Shown: positions 42,215 to 50,557 of the stretch, piece by piece | How positions within the stretch are numbered: position 1 is the stretch's first letter | Layout of the letters: each line of letters begins with the position of its first letter | NCBI RefSeq assembly: GCF_011043775.1 | Contig: NZ_JAAKXY010000004.1 | Coordinates: 62,001-126,000, forward strand | DNA length: 64,000 nucleotides | Reading direction: 5' to 3' | DNA from: Natronolimnobius sp. AArcel1 | GTDB taxonomy: Archaea; Halobacteriota; Halobacteria; Halobacteriales; Natrialbaceae | Made by a program: the position numbers and the translations under genes | The notes under the pieces: generated by a model | What the model saw: the letters and a program-made list of their open reading frames with translations, nothing else | The model's database searches: none | What the model was told of the DNA's origin: nothing

Positions 42215-43255
42215 ATGCAGGCAGTCAAGATCACCGAACACGGTGACACCGACGTGATCGAGTACGGCGAGTACCCTGACCCGACGGTCGGTCGCGACCA
42301 GGTGCTCGTCGATATCAAAGCCGGCGCGCTCAATCACCTCGATATCTGGGTCCGCCGCGGGCTGCCGACGCTCGACCTCGAGATGCCCCATATTCCGGGT
42401 AGCGATGCAGCGGGCATTGTCGAAGAAGTTGGCAGCGACGTGACGCAGTTCGAACCCGGTGACCGAGTCGCCGTTACGGCGGGCGTCAGTTGTGGCGACT
42501 GCGAGTTCTGTCGCGACGGCGATCCAACGCTCTGTGTCAACTTCCACCTGCTCGGCGAACACGTCCCCGGCGTTCACTCGGAGTACGCTGCTGTCCCAGC
42601 GGACAATCTGATTCCGGTTCCTGACGGCGTCGATTGGGTTACTGCGGGGTCGACCTCACTTGTCTTTCAAACCGCCTGGCGGCTATTAATTGACCGCGCC
42701 GATCTCGAGCCTGGCGAAAAGGTCCTTGTTCTCGGTGCGAGCGGCGGTGTCGGCCACGCTGCCGTCCAGATCGCCGACTACGCTGGCGCGGAGGTCTATG
42801 CAACGGGCAGTACCGAGGCAAAACTCGAGCACGCACGCGACCTTGGCGCGGACCACGTTGTCAACTATGAGGAAACGAACTTCGCGGAGTGGGTCCGCAG
42901 CGAAACTGGCGGGCGCGGCGTCGACGTCGTCATCGACTACATCGGGGCCGGCACGTGGCGTGATTCGATCAAGAGCCTCGCAAAGAACGGCCGTCTCGTC
43001 ACCTGTGGTGGCACTGCGGGAGGCAACCCGGAAACGGATATTCCGCGAATCTTCTGGAACCAACTCCAGATTATTGGCTCGACGATGGGCACGCCCGGCC
43101 AGATTGACGACGTAATGGAACTGGTCTGGGACGGCACCTTCGAGCCGTCAGTTCGCGAGGTATTGCCGATGAGTCAGACGGCACGCGCCCACGAAATCGT
43201 TGAACAACGCGAAGGGTTCGGGAAAGTCGTTGTCCGCCCTGATAGCGAGTTATAA
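42215..43255 (+). CDS. Zinc-binding alcohol dehydrogenase/quinone oxidoreductase family protein
   Basis: NAD(P)-dependent medium-chain oxidoreductase of 346 residues (ATG 42215, MQAVKITEHGDTD). The structural zinc lobe is intact (C93, C96, C99, C107 in CGDCEFCRDGDPTLC). The catalytic zinc ligands of alcohol dehydrogenases are replaced: N40 (GALNHLD) for the first Cys and GSD for the GHE motif. The nucleotide loop is LGASGGVGHAAVQIA. So it has a structural zinc only, as in some quinone-reductase-like relatives. The substrate is unknown. Confidence 0.85.
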   Translation: MQAVKITEHGDTDVIEYGEYPDPTVGRDQVLVDIKAGALNHLDIWVRRGLPTLDLEMPHIPGSDAAGIVEEVGSDVTQFEPGDRVAVTAGVSCGDCEFCRDGDPTLCVNFHLLGEHVPGVHSEYAAVPADNLIPVPDGVDWVTAGSTSLVFQTAWRLLIDRADLEPGEKVLVLGASGGVGHAAVQIADYAGAEVYATGSTEAKLEHARDLGADHVVNYEETNFAEWVRSETGGRGVDVVIDYIGAGTWRDSIKSLAKNGRLVTCGGTAGGNPETDIPRIFWNQLQIIGSTMGTPGQIDDVMELVWDGTFEPSVREVLPMSQTARAHEIVEQREGFGKVVVRPDSEL

Positions 43256-43353
43256 CGTGCTGAACTGAAGCCGCTGGTTCGCCAGCCAGAAACGATCACC
43301 CAGACTAAGGGCTGAACCGTGAGGGCTATCACCACGGACTCGAAACGTCCACT

Positions 43354-43668
43354 GTGACTTCGAACTCGAGCGACGACGGCGGCTACGTCCACGATCCTTC
43401 GGCGTTCGACGAAGACGGGACGCCTCGAGACGATGGCAGTGAGTGCGAATCGACGGACAACGGCCCAGTTCATCCTGCTGCTGTCGATCGAGAGTTTGAC
43501 TGGCGAGGGTGGACACTCATTGGCGTGATCGTCTTTGCATTCATTGTCGCGCCAACGACTATCCTCTTGATACCGCCAGCAGACTACCTCTTTGCGCTGA
43601 TTATCCTCCCGCTCGCACCGGCTGTATTGCTCGCGGTGACTGCCGTCTGGGCAACGACGCGACCCTAA
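43354..43668 (+). CDS. Small two-helix membrane protein
   Basis: A 104-residue protein with GTG start (43354). The first 45 residues are acidic and probably cytoplasmic; two hydrophobic segments follow (about 52-73 and 78-99). No motif beyond the helices. It lies 98 nt after the dehydrogenase gene in the same direction, perhaps in one transcript. Confidence 0.65.
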   Translation: MTSNSSDDGGYVHDPSAFDEDGTPRDDGSECESTDNGPVHPAAVDREFDWRGWTLIGVIVFAFIVAPTTILLIPPADYLFALIILPLAPAVLLAVTAVWATTRP

Positions 43669-43800
43669 TGCAGAGTGTCTAATGACTGTTAACTGATAAG
43701 TAGTGGTGATCTGTCTTTTAGCAGCCGTTGATCAGTACACACGAGTAGAGCATACGCAGCACATGCTACTCGAGCCAGACACATGCAAAAAGAGTCGTTG

Positions 43801-44130
43801 TTACTGCTCGTGCTCGAGTTCGTCGAACTCGAGACGGTCATCGAGTGCATCGATGACAGCCGATCCGTGTGCGGCGTCGTCAGCCGGGGTCCCTGAACGT
43901 TCGACGTAGTCACACAGGATGACAGAGAGTTGTCGAGCCTGATAGCTAGTGAACGTATTTTCGCCGTCGGATTCAACGGTTTCGAGGGCGGCAAGCACCC
44001 ACGAGGGCGGTGTGTCGCCATCGTCAATCAACGCATCAGCATGGTCGACGAGTGCGTGATGAACGATCCACTGTTCGTCTCGCGAGAGATCAATATCGTA
44101 CGTCTCGGCTTCCGGTGGTGGGGAGCTCAT
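43801..44130 (-). CDS. Small haloarchaeal protein, possibly DUF7853
   Basis: A 109-residue acidic, helical protein with start ATG 44130 (MSSPPPEAETYDIDLSRDEQ). The opening DLSRDEQWIVHHALVDHADALID and the C-terminal ARQLSVILCDYVER form a helical bundle. I associate the pattern with DUF7853 from memory. Function unknown. The upstream frame is open but not acidic and is not used. Confidence 0.6.
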   Translation of the reverse strand: MSSPPPEAETYDIDLSRDEQWIVHHALVDHADALIDDGDTPPSWVLAALETVESDGENTFTSYQARQLSVILCDYVERSGTPADDAAHGSAVIDALDDRLEFDELEHEQ

Positions 44131-44279
44131 TTCGTCACACGGACCGGTTCTGTCGGTCCTCACACGACGGTACGGATGGGGGTACCATAAGCCTTGCTTC
44201 TTGGTAACTAGTAGCACGGTAGATCTCGGACTCGAGTCACCAGCGCGTTCGAAAATTCGACCCAAAATCGGTAGAAACG

Positions 44280-44843
44280 TTACTGCTGGACGTCGCGGCG
44301 CATCGCGATTTCAAACCAGGGGCAGAGTCGAAGCTGTCGGTACCACTCTGGATTTTCGTGAAGTCGCTCGTATGGCACCCACATGAGACCAGCGACTTCT
44401 TCGGGGTCCGGCTCGAGGCTGCGATCCGTCAGCGTGAGTTTCAGGACGGCACAGACTTCGTGTTCGACGCCGGCGTTTTCGAAGTAGCGCTTGTACTCGA
44501 AGCGGTCGGTCAGGCGCACGTCATCGTACTGATCCGGCGTAATTCCTAGTTCCTCCTCGAGTCGCTGGCGCGTTGCCTCCTCCTGGCTCTGGCCGTCGAC
44601 GGGGTGGGAGGCGACGGTGCCGTCCCAGTAGGTACCCCAGAGACGTTTCCCGGGTGCGCGCTGGGCGAGCAAGATGTTTCCCTCTCCGTCGAATACGAGC
44701 GAGGTGAACGCACGGTGACGAATCCCATCGCCCGTGTGGGCCTCGAGACGATTGACGAGTCCCTGCTCGGTGTCGTCAGCGTCGACGGCGATCACGTCCT
44801 GTTTCGCGTTTTCGTGCTCGAGATCCTCCTGTGGCGCGCTCAT
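44280..44843 (-). CDS. idi: Isopentenyl-diphosphate isomerase type I homologue, catalytic Cys replaced
   Basis: Idi-1 interconverts IPP and DMAPP for isoprenoid lipid synthesis. The 187-residue protein has the Nudix-like core: HRAFTSLVFDGEGNILLAQRAPGKRLWGTYWDGTVASHP, the Nudix box, then E127 and E129 (VEHEVC) of the active site. In E. coli Idi the motif is NSVCGHP with catalytic Cys67; here the aligned residue is A78 (TVASHP) while the following His is kept. Either the haloarchaeal subfamily uses another mechanism or this is a different Nudix hydrolase. Gene symbol is tentative. Confidence 0.75.
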   Translation of the reverse strand: MSAPQEDLEHENAKQDVIAVDADDTEQGLVNRLEAHTGDGIRHRAFTSLVFDGEGNILLAQRAPGKRLWGTYWDGTVASHPVDGQSQEEATRQRLEEELGITPDQYDDVRLTDRFEYKRYFENAGVEHEVCAVLKLTLTDRSLEPDPEEVAGLMWVPYERLHENPEWYRQLRLCPWFEIAMRRDVQQ

Positions 44844-44915
44844 ACTGGTATCCTCGGACAGGAGCCTGAAACCAGTATCGTCTCGGTGCGACGCTGCAGA
44901 AACGACGGGTGTGGC

Positions 44916-45352
44916 TCAGACGTGCCAGTCGCGATTCGGGTTTCGGGTTTGCCTGTCGTCGACCGCGTTGTCGTCTGGATCCGTCCGATAGCTCGGCCCG
45001 ACGACAACCTCGAGCACTTGCGGACGCGTTCGCAACTCCAGCGTTTCCGCTTCGAGCAACTCGCCGTCAACGACGAGACCGTCTCGAGTGTCTGCTCGAC
45101 GTACGCGAGGATGCCCCACTCGCGTTTCTCCTCGGACGAGATTGCAGCGCTCGCCTCCGCCGTGACGCCGCCAACGCAGGAGTTGATGAGCGGCCGCCCG
45201 CTCGCGACGTCGAAGTCCATACGTCGACACCGACTCGACTCACGAATCTCAAAGGCGTGCTCGATGCCCTCGTTCTCGGTGAGGCTGATCGACAGGTCGT
45301 ACTCGCGAGCGAGTTGCGTCACTCGATTGGCGTGGTCGGCGCTGTCGCTCAT
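44916..45352 (-). pseudogene. Frameshifted haloarchaeal gene
   Basis: Two adjacent reading frames together make one plausible protein. The first reads MSDSADHANRVTQLAREYD from ATG 45352 to about 45085 (WGILAYVEQTLETV). After that the coding-like sequence (LVVDGELLEAETLELRTRPQVLEVVVGPSYRTDPDD) continues one frame over, to a stop at 44916. The span of 437 nt is not a multiple of three. The first frame instead runs into serine- and arginine-rich, non-haloarchaeal-looking sequence. The break is around 45075-45090. It could be a real pseudogene or a one-base sequencing error. Confidence 0.6.
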
Positions 45353-45450
45353 CGGACTGCAGATCACTTCCCCCCTCGCCGCTCTCGGTCCGACTCATAC
45401 GACCACTAGCAGTAGCAAGAACAAAATTCGCTGTTCACGTACCTCGACAT

Positions 45451-46209
45451 ATGTTCGCTGTCGACCTCCACGCGCATACCCGGTTCTTCCACGGTCGCCG
45501 CCAGCTTGGTGACCGATTCGATCCGTACGGGTTTCGGCTGCTCGCCTGGGTCCTCGAGCGACGCGGTCTCGACGGCGTCTCAACGACGAACCACGACTAC
45601 TGTACCTCGTTCACGTCGGATCGAATCGTGTCCATCCCCGGCATCGAGGTATCGACAACGCACGGTCACGTCCTCGTCGTCGGTCCAGACCCGCCGACAG
45701 AGACGGTCCCGCTCGAGTACACGCCTATGGAGATCGTCGAACTGGCCCACGAGCGAGGGTGTGCAGCGATCATCGCGCATCCGTATCGCAACAGCGACGT
45801 TGCGAGCGAGCGATTCGCTGACGTTCCGTTTGACGCGATTGAAATCAACGGAAAGCATCCACGCACGCGTCCCCTCGTTGAGCAGATCGCTGCCGAGCGT
45901 GATCTCCCCATCGTCGCCGGAAGCGACGCCCACTTTCCGTTCGAAGTAGGCCGTGCTTACACCGTAATCGACGCTGACGAACTCACGCCCACCGCCGTGG
46001 TTGCGGCGATTCAAGACGGCCGTGTCGAGCCACGCGTGACAAACGGGCCGCTGAATACCTCCATCCGGCAGGGCTATCGCCGTATCCACGAACGAACGGA
46101 TCCCGACACGGTTCTGGCACACTCACCGGCAGCCGTCAAACAACTCGTCCGGACTCGTGGCAGGCATCTCGAGGATGGTCGGAGCGATACGGTCGATGCC
46201 AACGACTAG
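45451..46209 (+). CDS. PHP-domain metal-dependent phosphoesterase
   Basis: A 252-residue protein with PHP motifs: DLHAHT (residues 5-10), TNHD, GIEVSTTHGHVLVVG, AIIAHPYR and GSDAHF. PHP proteins coordinate three metal ions and act as phosphoesterases or as DNA-polymerase proofreading domains; this single-domain form resembles archaeal phosphoesterases of the TrpH-like group. The C-terminal 40 residues are a basic/acidic mixed tail. It is divergent from the frameshifted gene. The substrate is unknown. Confidence 0.88.
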   Translation: MFAVDLHAHTRFFHGRRQLGDRFDPYGFRLLAWVLERRGLDGVSTTNHDYCTSFTSDRIVSIPGIEVSTTHGHVLVVGPDPPTETVPLEYTPMEIVELAHERGCAAIIAHPYRNSDVASERFADVPFDAIEINGKHPRTRPLVEQIAAERDLPIVAGSDAHFPFEVGRAYTVIDADELTPTAVVAAIQDGRVEPRVTNGPLNTSIRQGYRRIHERTDPDTVLAHSPAAVKQLVRTRGRHLEDGRSDTVDAND

Positions 46210-46386
46210 TTTCAGCGGATGAAATGGAGTGAGTGTTGGTACACTGTGTTGAGACCGCGCCAAGACACTGAGAATCGCCTGACGGCACCGTTTACAGAAC
46301 AGATACAGGCCATTGCCTCTGTAACAGATAGCCGTACGCTACAATAACTAACAAACGGGACGCGGCTTAGTCGGAGTAGACCACAG

Positions 46387-47499
46387 ATGGCCCAGCAAGC
46401 CAGCACAACTGCACCGCCACAACGGGACGCACCGACCACTGCTACCGTCCGGACGCTGACGGACACTGAGTCAGGCCTCACAGCGGCCATCGTTGAGACG
46501 ATCCAAGCGATCGACCGGGATCGCTGGAACGCCCTCGTCGAGCGCGCCGATCTCGGGACTGTCTTCCACCGCTACGAGTGGCTCGAGGCGGTTGAGAGGG
46601 GCCTGAACTCGCCGGCACGACACATCGTTATCGAGAAAGATACGAATCTCATTGGACTGTTTCCGAACTTCATTGTTGACCTCCCAAAAACGCCGTTCTA
46701 CCGGTTAAGCTCTATTTACCCCGGATTTGGCGGTCCTCTGCTGACGACCGACGTGGCCGACTCACTCGAGATCGTTCTTGAGGCAATCCCTGCGTCCTGT
46801 GACGGACGGACAATCGTTCATGAAATCCGCGCCTGCAATCCCAACTTCCTGCGCTACAATGACCGCCTCGAGGCCGAGGGCTACGACTCAGGACGTGTTA
46901 GCGGGCGATTCTTGTTGAACCTCGAGAAGGGGTACGACCGGGTGTTCGACGAGATGTCCAGCTCGAAACGGCGGGCGATCCGCCGGGGGCGAGAGCAAGA
47001 GTATGAAATCGTAGCGGCAGAGCTCACACAGTCGAATCTCCGACAGTTTTACCGGAAGTACAAACAGCACATGGAGAACGTCGGCGGGAAGATCTACCCG
47101 TTTTCCTTTTTCGAGCAACTGGCGGGAATGGACGACCGTATCCTGTTGCCCATGCTCTACGTTGACGGCGAGTACGCCGGCGGCTTCGTCGAATTACTGA
47201 ACGACGAGCAAAACACCGTCCACGGATTCTTCGCGGGCGTTCCCTCCGATTTCTTCGAGTATCACGCCTCGGAGTTGCTGTACGATTACGTCTTCCAGTG
47301 GGCAATCGACAACGGCTACGAAACCTACGATTTCGGCGGTGGCGGGGCGGATTTCGAAGACGGTGCCTTCCAGTTCAAGGAGGAATTCGGCGGCGAACTC
47401 GTCCCGAACCTCTACTGGGAACGAGGCACCAATCCGGCCTGGAAAGTCGTTGAGACGGGACGCTCGCTGTACAATCGCTACAATTACGGAACGGATTGA
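46387..47499 (+). CDS. FemAB/GNAT-fold acyltransferase family protein
   Basis: A 370-residue protein with two GNAT-like halves. FemX-type features are visible: WNALVERADLGTVFHRYEWLEA at the N-terminus, FLLNLEKGYDRVFDEMSSSKRRAIRRG (acceptor loop) and a C-terminal ELLYDYVFQWAIDNGYETYDFGGG block ending in FQFKEEFGGELVPN. In bacteria FemAB enzymes add amino acids to peptidoglycan; archaea lack murein, so in haloarchaea the target is probably a cell-surface or polysaccharide component. The substrate is unknown. Single-gene unit. Confidence 0.82.
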   Translation: MAQQASTTAPPQRDAPTTATVRTLTDTESGLTAAIVETIQAIDRDRWNALVERADLGTVFHRYEWLEAVERGLNSPARHIVIEKDTNLIGLFPNFIVDLPKTPFYRLSSIYPGFGGPLLTTDVADSLEIVLEAIPASCDGRTIVHEIRACNPNFLRYNDRLEAEGYDSGRVSGRFLLNLEKGYDRVFDEMSSSKRRAIRRGREQEYEIVAAELTQSNLRQFYRKYKQHMENVGGKIYPFSFFEQLAGMDDRILLPMLYVDGEYAGGFVELLNDEQNTVHGFFAGVPSDFFEYHASELLYDYVFQWAIDNGYETYDFGGGGADFEDGAFQFKEEFGGELVPNLYWERGTNPAWKVVETGRSLYNRYNYGTD

Positions 47500-47616
47500 A
47501 GCGGTCTGCTGTACTGCTGTCCAGCCCAATCGTAGGACAACTACACATCCTGCCCAGTAGAACTGACTGAGTAGCGTACAAGAGTCCGTCTGACCAGCCT
47601 GACACAGAGCCATGAC

Positions 47617-47631
47617 TTTCGAATTTCGTAC
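47617..47631. promoter_or_regulatory. Third Lrp-like box, downstream of lrp
   Basis: tttcgaatttcgtac at 47617-47631 matches the 15-bp palindrome at 48147 in 13 of 15 positions. It lies 66 nt beyond the lrp stop. Could be a distal binding site or chance. Confidence 0.4.
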
Positions 47632-47696
47632 TTCGGCCGTCACAACGACCGCATAGTGTCTCGTGTCTGGCCCGTCCTTCGAACCGCCGGTCGCAG

Positions 47697-48110
47697 TTAG
47701 CCAAGTTGTTTCTCGAGGATGAGCCGCGTTTTCGTGCTGACGACTTCCTCCTGATCGCGGGCTTTTGTAATGAGGTCGTTGACCCCGCGCGTGTCCGCGG
47801 CGTCGACGACGAGGACGATGTCCTGCTCGCCCGAAACCATCCAGACGCGGTCGACTTCTTCCCACTCGGCCATCCGCTCAGAGACGGCTTTCGTGTCCAC
47901 ATCGACGGCGACACTGATCTCGAGCATGGCTTGAACGTTGCCCGTTCGGGTCGAGATGGTAAAGCGTTCGATCACGTTATCATCCATCATGCGCTCGACG
48001 CGATTGCGAACGGTTCCTTCGCTCGTTTCGACTTCGTCGGCGATCTCGGTGTAGGGCGTACGGGCGTCTCGCCGGAGGATATCGAGGATTTGTCGATCCA
48101 GCTCGTCCAT
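47697..48110 (-). CDS. lrp: Lrp/AsnC family transcriptional regulator
   Basis: A 137-residue regulator (start ATG 48110, MDELDRQILDILRRD) with an N-terminal winged helix (about 5-50, TPYTEIADEVETSEGTVRNRVERM) and a C-terminal RAM ligand-binding domain (about 65-135, VDVDTKAVSERMAEWEEVDRVWMVSGEQDIVLVV). Lrp proteins bind amino acids and form octamers wrapping DNA. It is divergent from carA with two palindromes between them, so it probably controls itself and carA in response to an amino acid such as glutamine. That last point is inference. Confidence 0.93.
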   Translation of the reverse strand: MDELDRQILDILRRDARTPYTEIADEVETSEGTVRNRVERMMDDNVIERFTISTRTGNVQAMLEISVAVDVDTKAVSERMAEWEEVDRVWMVSGEQDIVLVVDAADTRGVNDLITKARDQEEVVSTKTRLILEKQLG

Positions 48111-48146
48111 GGAGGGCTGATGGTACACACAGTGGGCACTTACCGA

Positions 48147-48161
48147 TTACGAATTTCGTAA
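48147..48161. promoter_or_regulatory. Perfect Lrp-type palindrome between lrp and carA
   Basis: ttacgaatttcgtaa: two 7-bp arms around one central base. It overlaps the lrp promoter region (about 40 nt before the lrp start), which fits autoregulation. Confidence 0.75.
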
Positions 48162-48177
48162 CTGAGCTTCGAAGACA

Positions 48178-48213
48178 ACACTTATGTTGGTGGGATCAAT
48201 ACGTAGTTCGTAA
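48178..48213 (+). promoter_or_regulatory. carA promoter with second Lrp-type box at the start codon
   Basis: A TATA-like cttatg (about 48181-48186) sits about 30 nt before ATG 48213, fitting a leaderless carA mRNA. A second palindrome copy (48199-48213, 13 of 15 matches to the first) overlaps the transcription/translation start. Box centres are 52 bp apart, close to five helical turns, so one protein could hold both. Confidence 0.7.
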
Positions 48214-49289
48214 TGACAGAAGCGTACGTTGCACTGGAAGGCGGCCACGTCATCGAGGCTCGTGGACGTGCTCCAGGCACCGCTCGCGGGGAACTGGTTT
48301 TCACCACAGCATATACCGGCTACGAAGAAAGTCTCACCGACCCATCGTACGAGGAACAGATTCTGACGTTCTCGTACCCCCTGATCGGCAACTACGGCGT
48401 CCGCGAGGAGCGATTCGAGGACGACCGCATCCACCCACGCGCCGTCCTCGCAAAGGAACTCACCGAGGACGTCGCTGAGTGGCTCGCGAGCGAGAACGTC
48501 CCAGCCGTTGACCACCTCGACACCCGCGAAGTCGTCACCGACATCCGCGACGAGGGTGCAATGAAGTGCGGTATCGCCGTCGGCGAGGACGTCACCGAAG
48601 ACGACGCACTCGAGCAACTCGAGGCCTGCAAGGGTATGAGCGAGCACACCGACATCGGCGCACAGGTCAGCGTCGACGAATCCGAACTCTACGGCGCGGA
48701 CAACGACGGCAAAACTGTTGCCCTCGTCGACTGTGGCGCAAAGGGCTCGATTGTCGACTCGCTGGTCGCCCGTAACGCCGAAGTCCACGTCCTCCCATAC
48801 GACGCAAGCGTCTCCGACGTCGAGGCCGTCTCCCCCGATATCCTCTTTATCTCGAACGGCCCCGGCGACCCAACGAACTACCAGCAGGCAATCAGTCTCG
48901 TCGAGGAGTTCGTCGAGGACACACCCGTTGCCGGCATCTGTCTCGGCCAGCAGATCGTCGCCGAAGCCCTCGGCGGCACCACCGAAAAGATGACCTTCGG
49001 CCACCGCGGCGTCAACCAGCCAGTCCTCGACCTCGAGTCCGGGAAGGTCGTCATGACCACCCAGAACCACGGCTACACCGTTTCCGATCCCGGCGAGCAC
49101 CTCGAGATCACCCAGATCAACGTCAACGACGACACGCCAGAAGGCATCGACGGCCTCGAGTACGATGTCATCACTCGCCAGTACCACCCCGAAGCCAACC
49201 CCGGCCCGGAGGACACCCTCGACTTCTTTGACGATGTCCTCGCAATGGGCGATGCTCGAGCAACGACCGCTGTCCCCGCCGACGACTAA
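48213..49289 (+). CDS. carA: Carbamoyl-phosphate synthase, small (glutaminase) subunit
   Basis: Provides ammonia from glutamine to CarB for carbamoyl-phosphate, precursor of pyrimidines and arginine. The 358 residues have the N-terminal CarA domain (LEGGHVIEARGRAPGTARGELVFTTAYTGYEESLTDPSYEEQIL) and a class I glutaminase domain with C243 (GICLGQQ) and the His/Glu pair in YHPEANPGPED. carB is not adjacent on the right, where an unrelated lipoprotein gene follows on the other strand. Controlled probably by Lrp (boxes at 48147 and 48199). Confidence 0.95.
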   Translation: MTEAYVALEGGHVIEARGRAPGTARGELVFTTAYTGYEESLTDPSYEEQILTFSYPLIGNYGVREERFEDDRIHPRAVLAKELTEDVAEWLASENVPAVDHLDTREVVTDIRDEGAMKCGIAVGEDVTEDDALEQLEACKGMSEHTDIGAQVSVDESELYGADNDGKTVALVDCGAKGSIVDSLVARNAEVHVLPYDASVSDVEAVSPDILFISNGPGDPTNYQQAISLVEEFVEDTPVAGICLGQQIVAEALGGTTEKMTFGHRGVNQPVLDLESGKVVMTTQNHGYTVSDPGEHLEITQINVNDDTPEGIDGLEYDVITRQYHPEANPGPEDTLDFFDDVLAMGDARATTAVPADD

Positions 49290-49336
49290 ACCGCGACGCT
49301 GACGATAGGTGACGTATTTTCGAAAGTCGAAACCGC

Positions 49337-50095
49337 CTACTGTTCTGTAAACCCGTAGTCCACGGTCACACTCGCGGTGACGCTCACCGGATCGGCATCG
49401 ATTTCTGTTCCTGTCTCCGCAGCATCGTCTGCTGCGAGCATGTCCTGACCGGCATCGTATCGCACGGAGTGAACATCCACGTCACTCGTCGTCACTGAAT
49501 TCGTCCCGGTGAGTTCGACGCCGCGGTTGGCAGCGACGTGGTCGGCTTCGGCATCAGCACTCGCTAACGCGTCATCAATCGCGTCGGTCCGCAGGTCGTC
49601 TCGAGTCTCCTCGGCCAGCGTGAAGTTGACGCGGCCGATATTGTCAGCGCCAGCTTCGACCGCAGCGTCGATGACCTCACCGACCCGGTCGGTCTCCTCG
49701 ACTGTGACATCGAACGAGTGGACGCCGCGGAACTCCTCGACCTCGTCATCCCGGTCGTGGACCGGTGTGACACGATACTGACCCTCCTCGATGTTATCCG
49801 CTGGTATCTCGAGGTCCTCGAGTGCGTCGCGCAGCCGGTCGGCGTCGGCGGCGAGGTCGTCAGTAGCCGCCTCAGATGTCTCCCCGCGTGATTCGACGCC
49901 GATGGAGAGTTCGGCCTCATCGGGATCGGTTTCGACTTCGCCCTCTGCGCTGACGGTGATCTCTCGGTCTGTTACGCTGCCGGTTTCAGCACCCTCATCT
50001 GGCTCGTCATCCGTACTGAGAACGCTCCCAACGCAGCCCGCCATCGCCGTTGCGATACCGACACTCGAGGCTGCGAGCAATTGTCGTCGATTCAT
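49337..50095 (-). CDS. SIMPL-domain (DUF541) lipoprotein
   Basis: A 252-residue exported lipoprotein: Tat-like signal MNRRQLLAASSVGIATAMAGC with lipobox AGC (C20 or so). The body is the SIMPL/DUF541 fold (EITVSAEGEVETDPDEAELSIGVESRGETSEAATDDLAADADRLRDAL, then VTVEETDRVGEVIDAAVEAGADNIGRVNF). SIMPL proteins are periplasmic/outer-surface proteins of unclear role. The start is ATG 50095; a much longer open frame upstream is created by the repeats at 50190-50517 and is not coding. Confidence 0.85.
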   Translation of the reverse strand: MNRRQLLAASSVGIATAMAGCVGSVLSTDDEPDEGAETGSVTDREITVSAEGEVETDPDEAELSIGVESRGETSEAATDDLAADADRLRDALEDLEIPADNIEEGQYRVTPVHDRDDEVEEFRGVHSFDVTVEETDRVGEVIDAAVEAGADNIGRVNFTLAEETRDDLRTDAIDDALASADAEADHVAANRGVELTGTNSVTTSDVDVHSVRYDAGQDMLAADDAAETGTEIDADPVSVTASVTVDYGFTEQ

Positions 50096-50189
50096 ACGAC
50101 AGCCTACGAACAACACGCAGAAAAACACCTTGGGTAGGTGAAATGAGTCTTTTACTCTCGAGGGGAGACGCGCTGCCGAATCGCTCAGT

Positions 50190-50280
50190 CGTGTCTGAAC
50201 GACCGCTGTCCCGTAAACGCCATCGCAGATCCACCTTTTTCCGCTCGGGTTCACTTCGCTCACCCTCACGCAAAAATCTG
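50190..50280. repeat. Copy 1 of a 91-bp repeat containing the purNH 3' end
   Basis: Identical to 50427-50517 except one base. Its first 37 nt correspond to the last codons of purNH (antisense, here complete with the stop surroundings). See the findings for interpretation. Confidence 0.85.
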
Positions 50281-50426
50281 TCTGGCGAGAGTACTCTCGC
50301 TGACCTTCGCTCACTTCCCTCGCGAAGAGATCAAAAAGCTGCTCACTCACTTTGATCACGGGTCGCGACGCTCCCCGTTCACATTTTCGCGGCGCAACGC
50401 GCCGCGCGCCGTTCGCAGATGCTAAT

Positions 50427-50517
50427 CGTGTCTGAACGACCGCTGGCCCGTAAACGCCATCGCAGATCCACCTTTTTCCGCTCGGGTTCACTTCGCTCAC
50501 CCTCACGCAAAAATCTG
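50427..50517. repeat. Copy 2 of the 91-bp repeat
   Basis: Same sequence as copy 1 with one base difference; 16 extra matching bases upstream (50411-50426) are shared with the true purNH end (50547-50562). Copies 2 and 3 are 136 nt apart. Confidence 0.85.
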
Positions 50518-50557
50518 GACCAAAAAGCTGCTCACTCACTTCATTCGTTCGCAGATG

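Noticed and set aside
50096-50539. N-terminal extension of the SIMPL lipoprotein
   Set aside because: The extension is made of the 91-bp repeats and would bury the lipoprotein signal that starts at ATG 50095.
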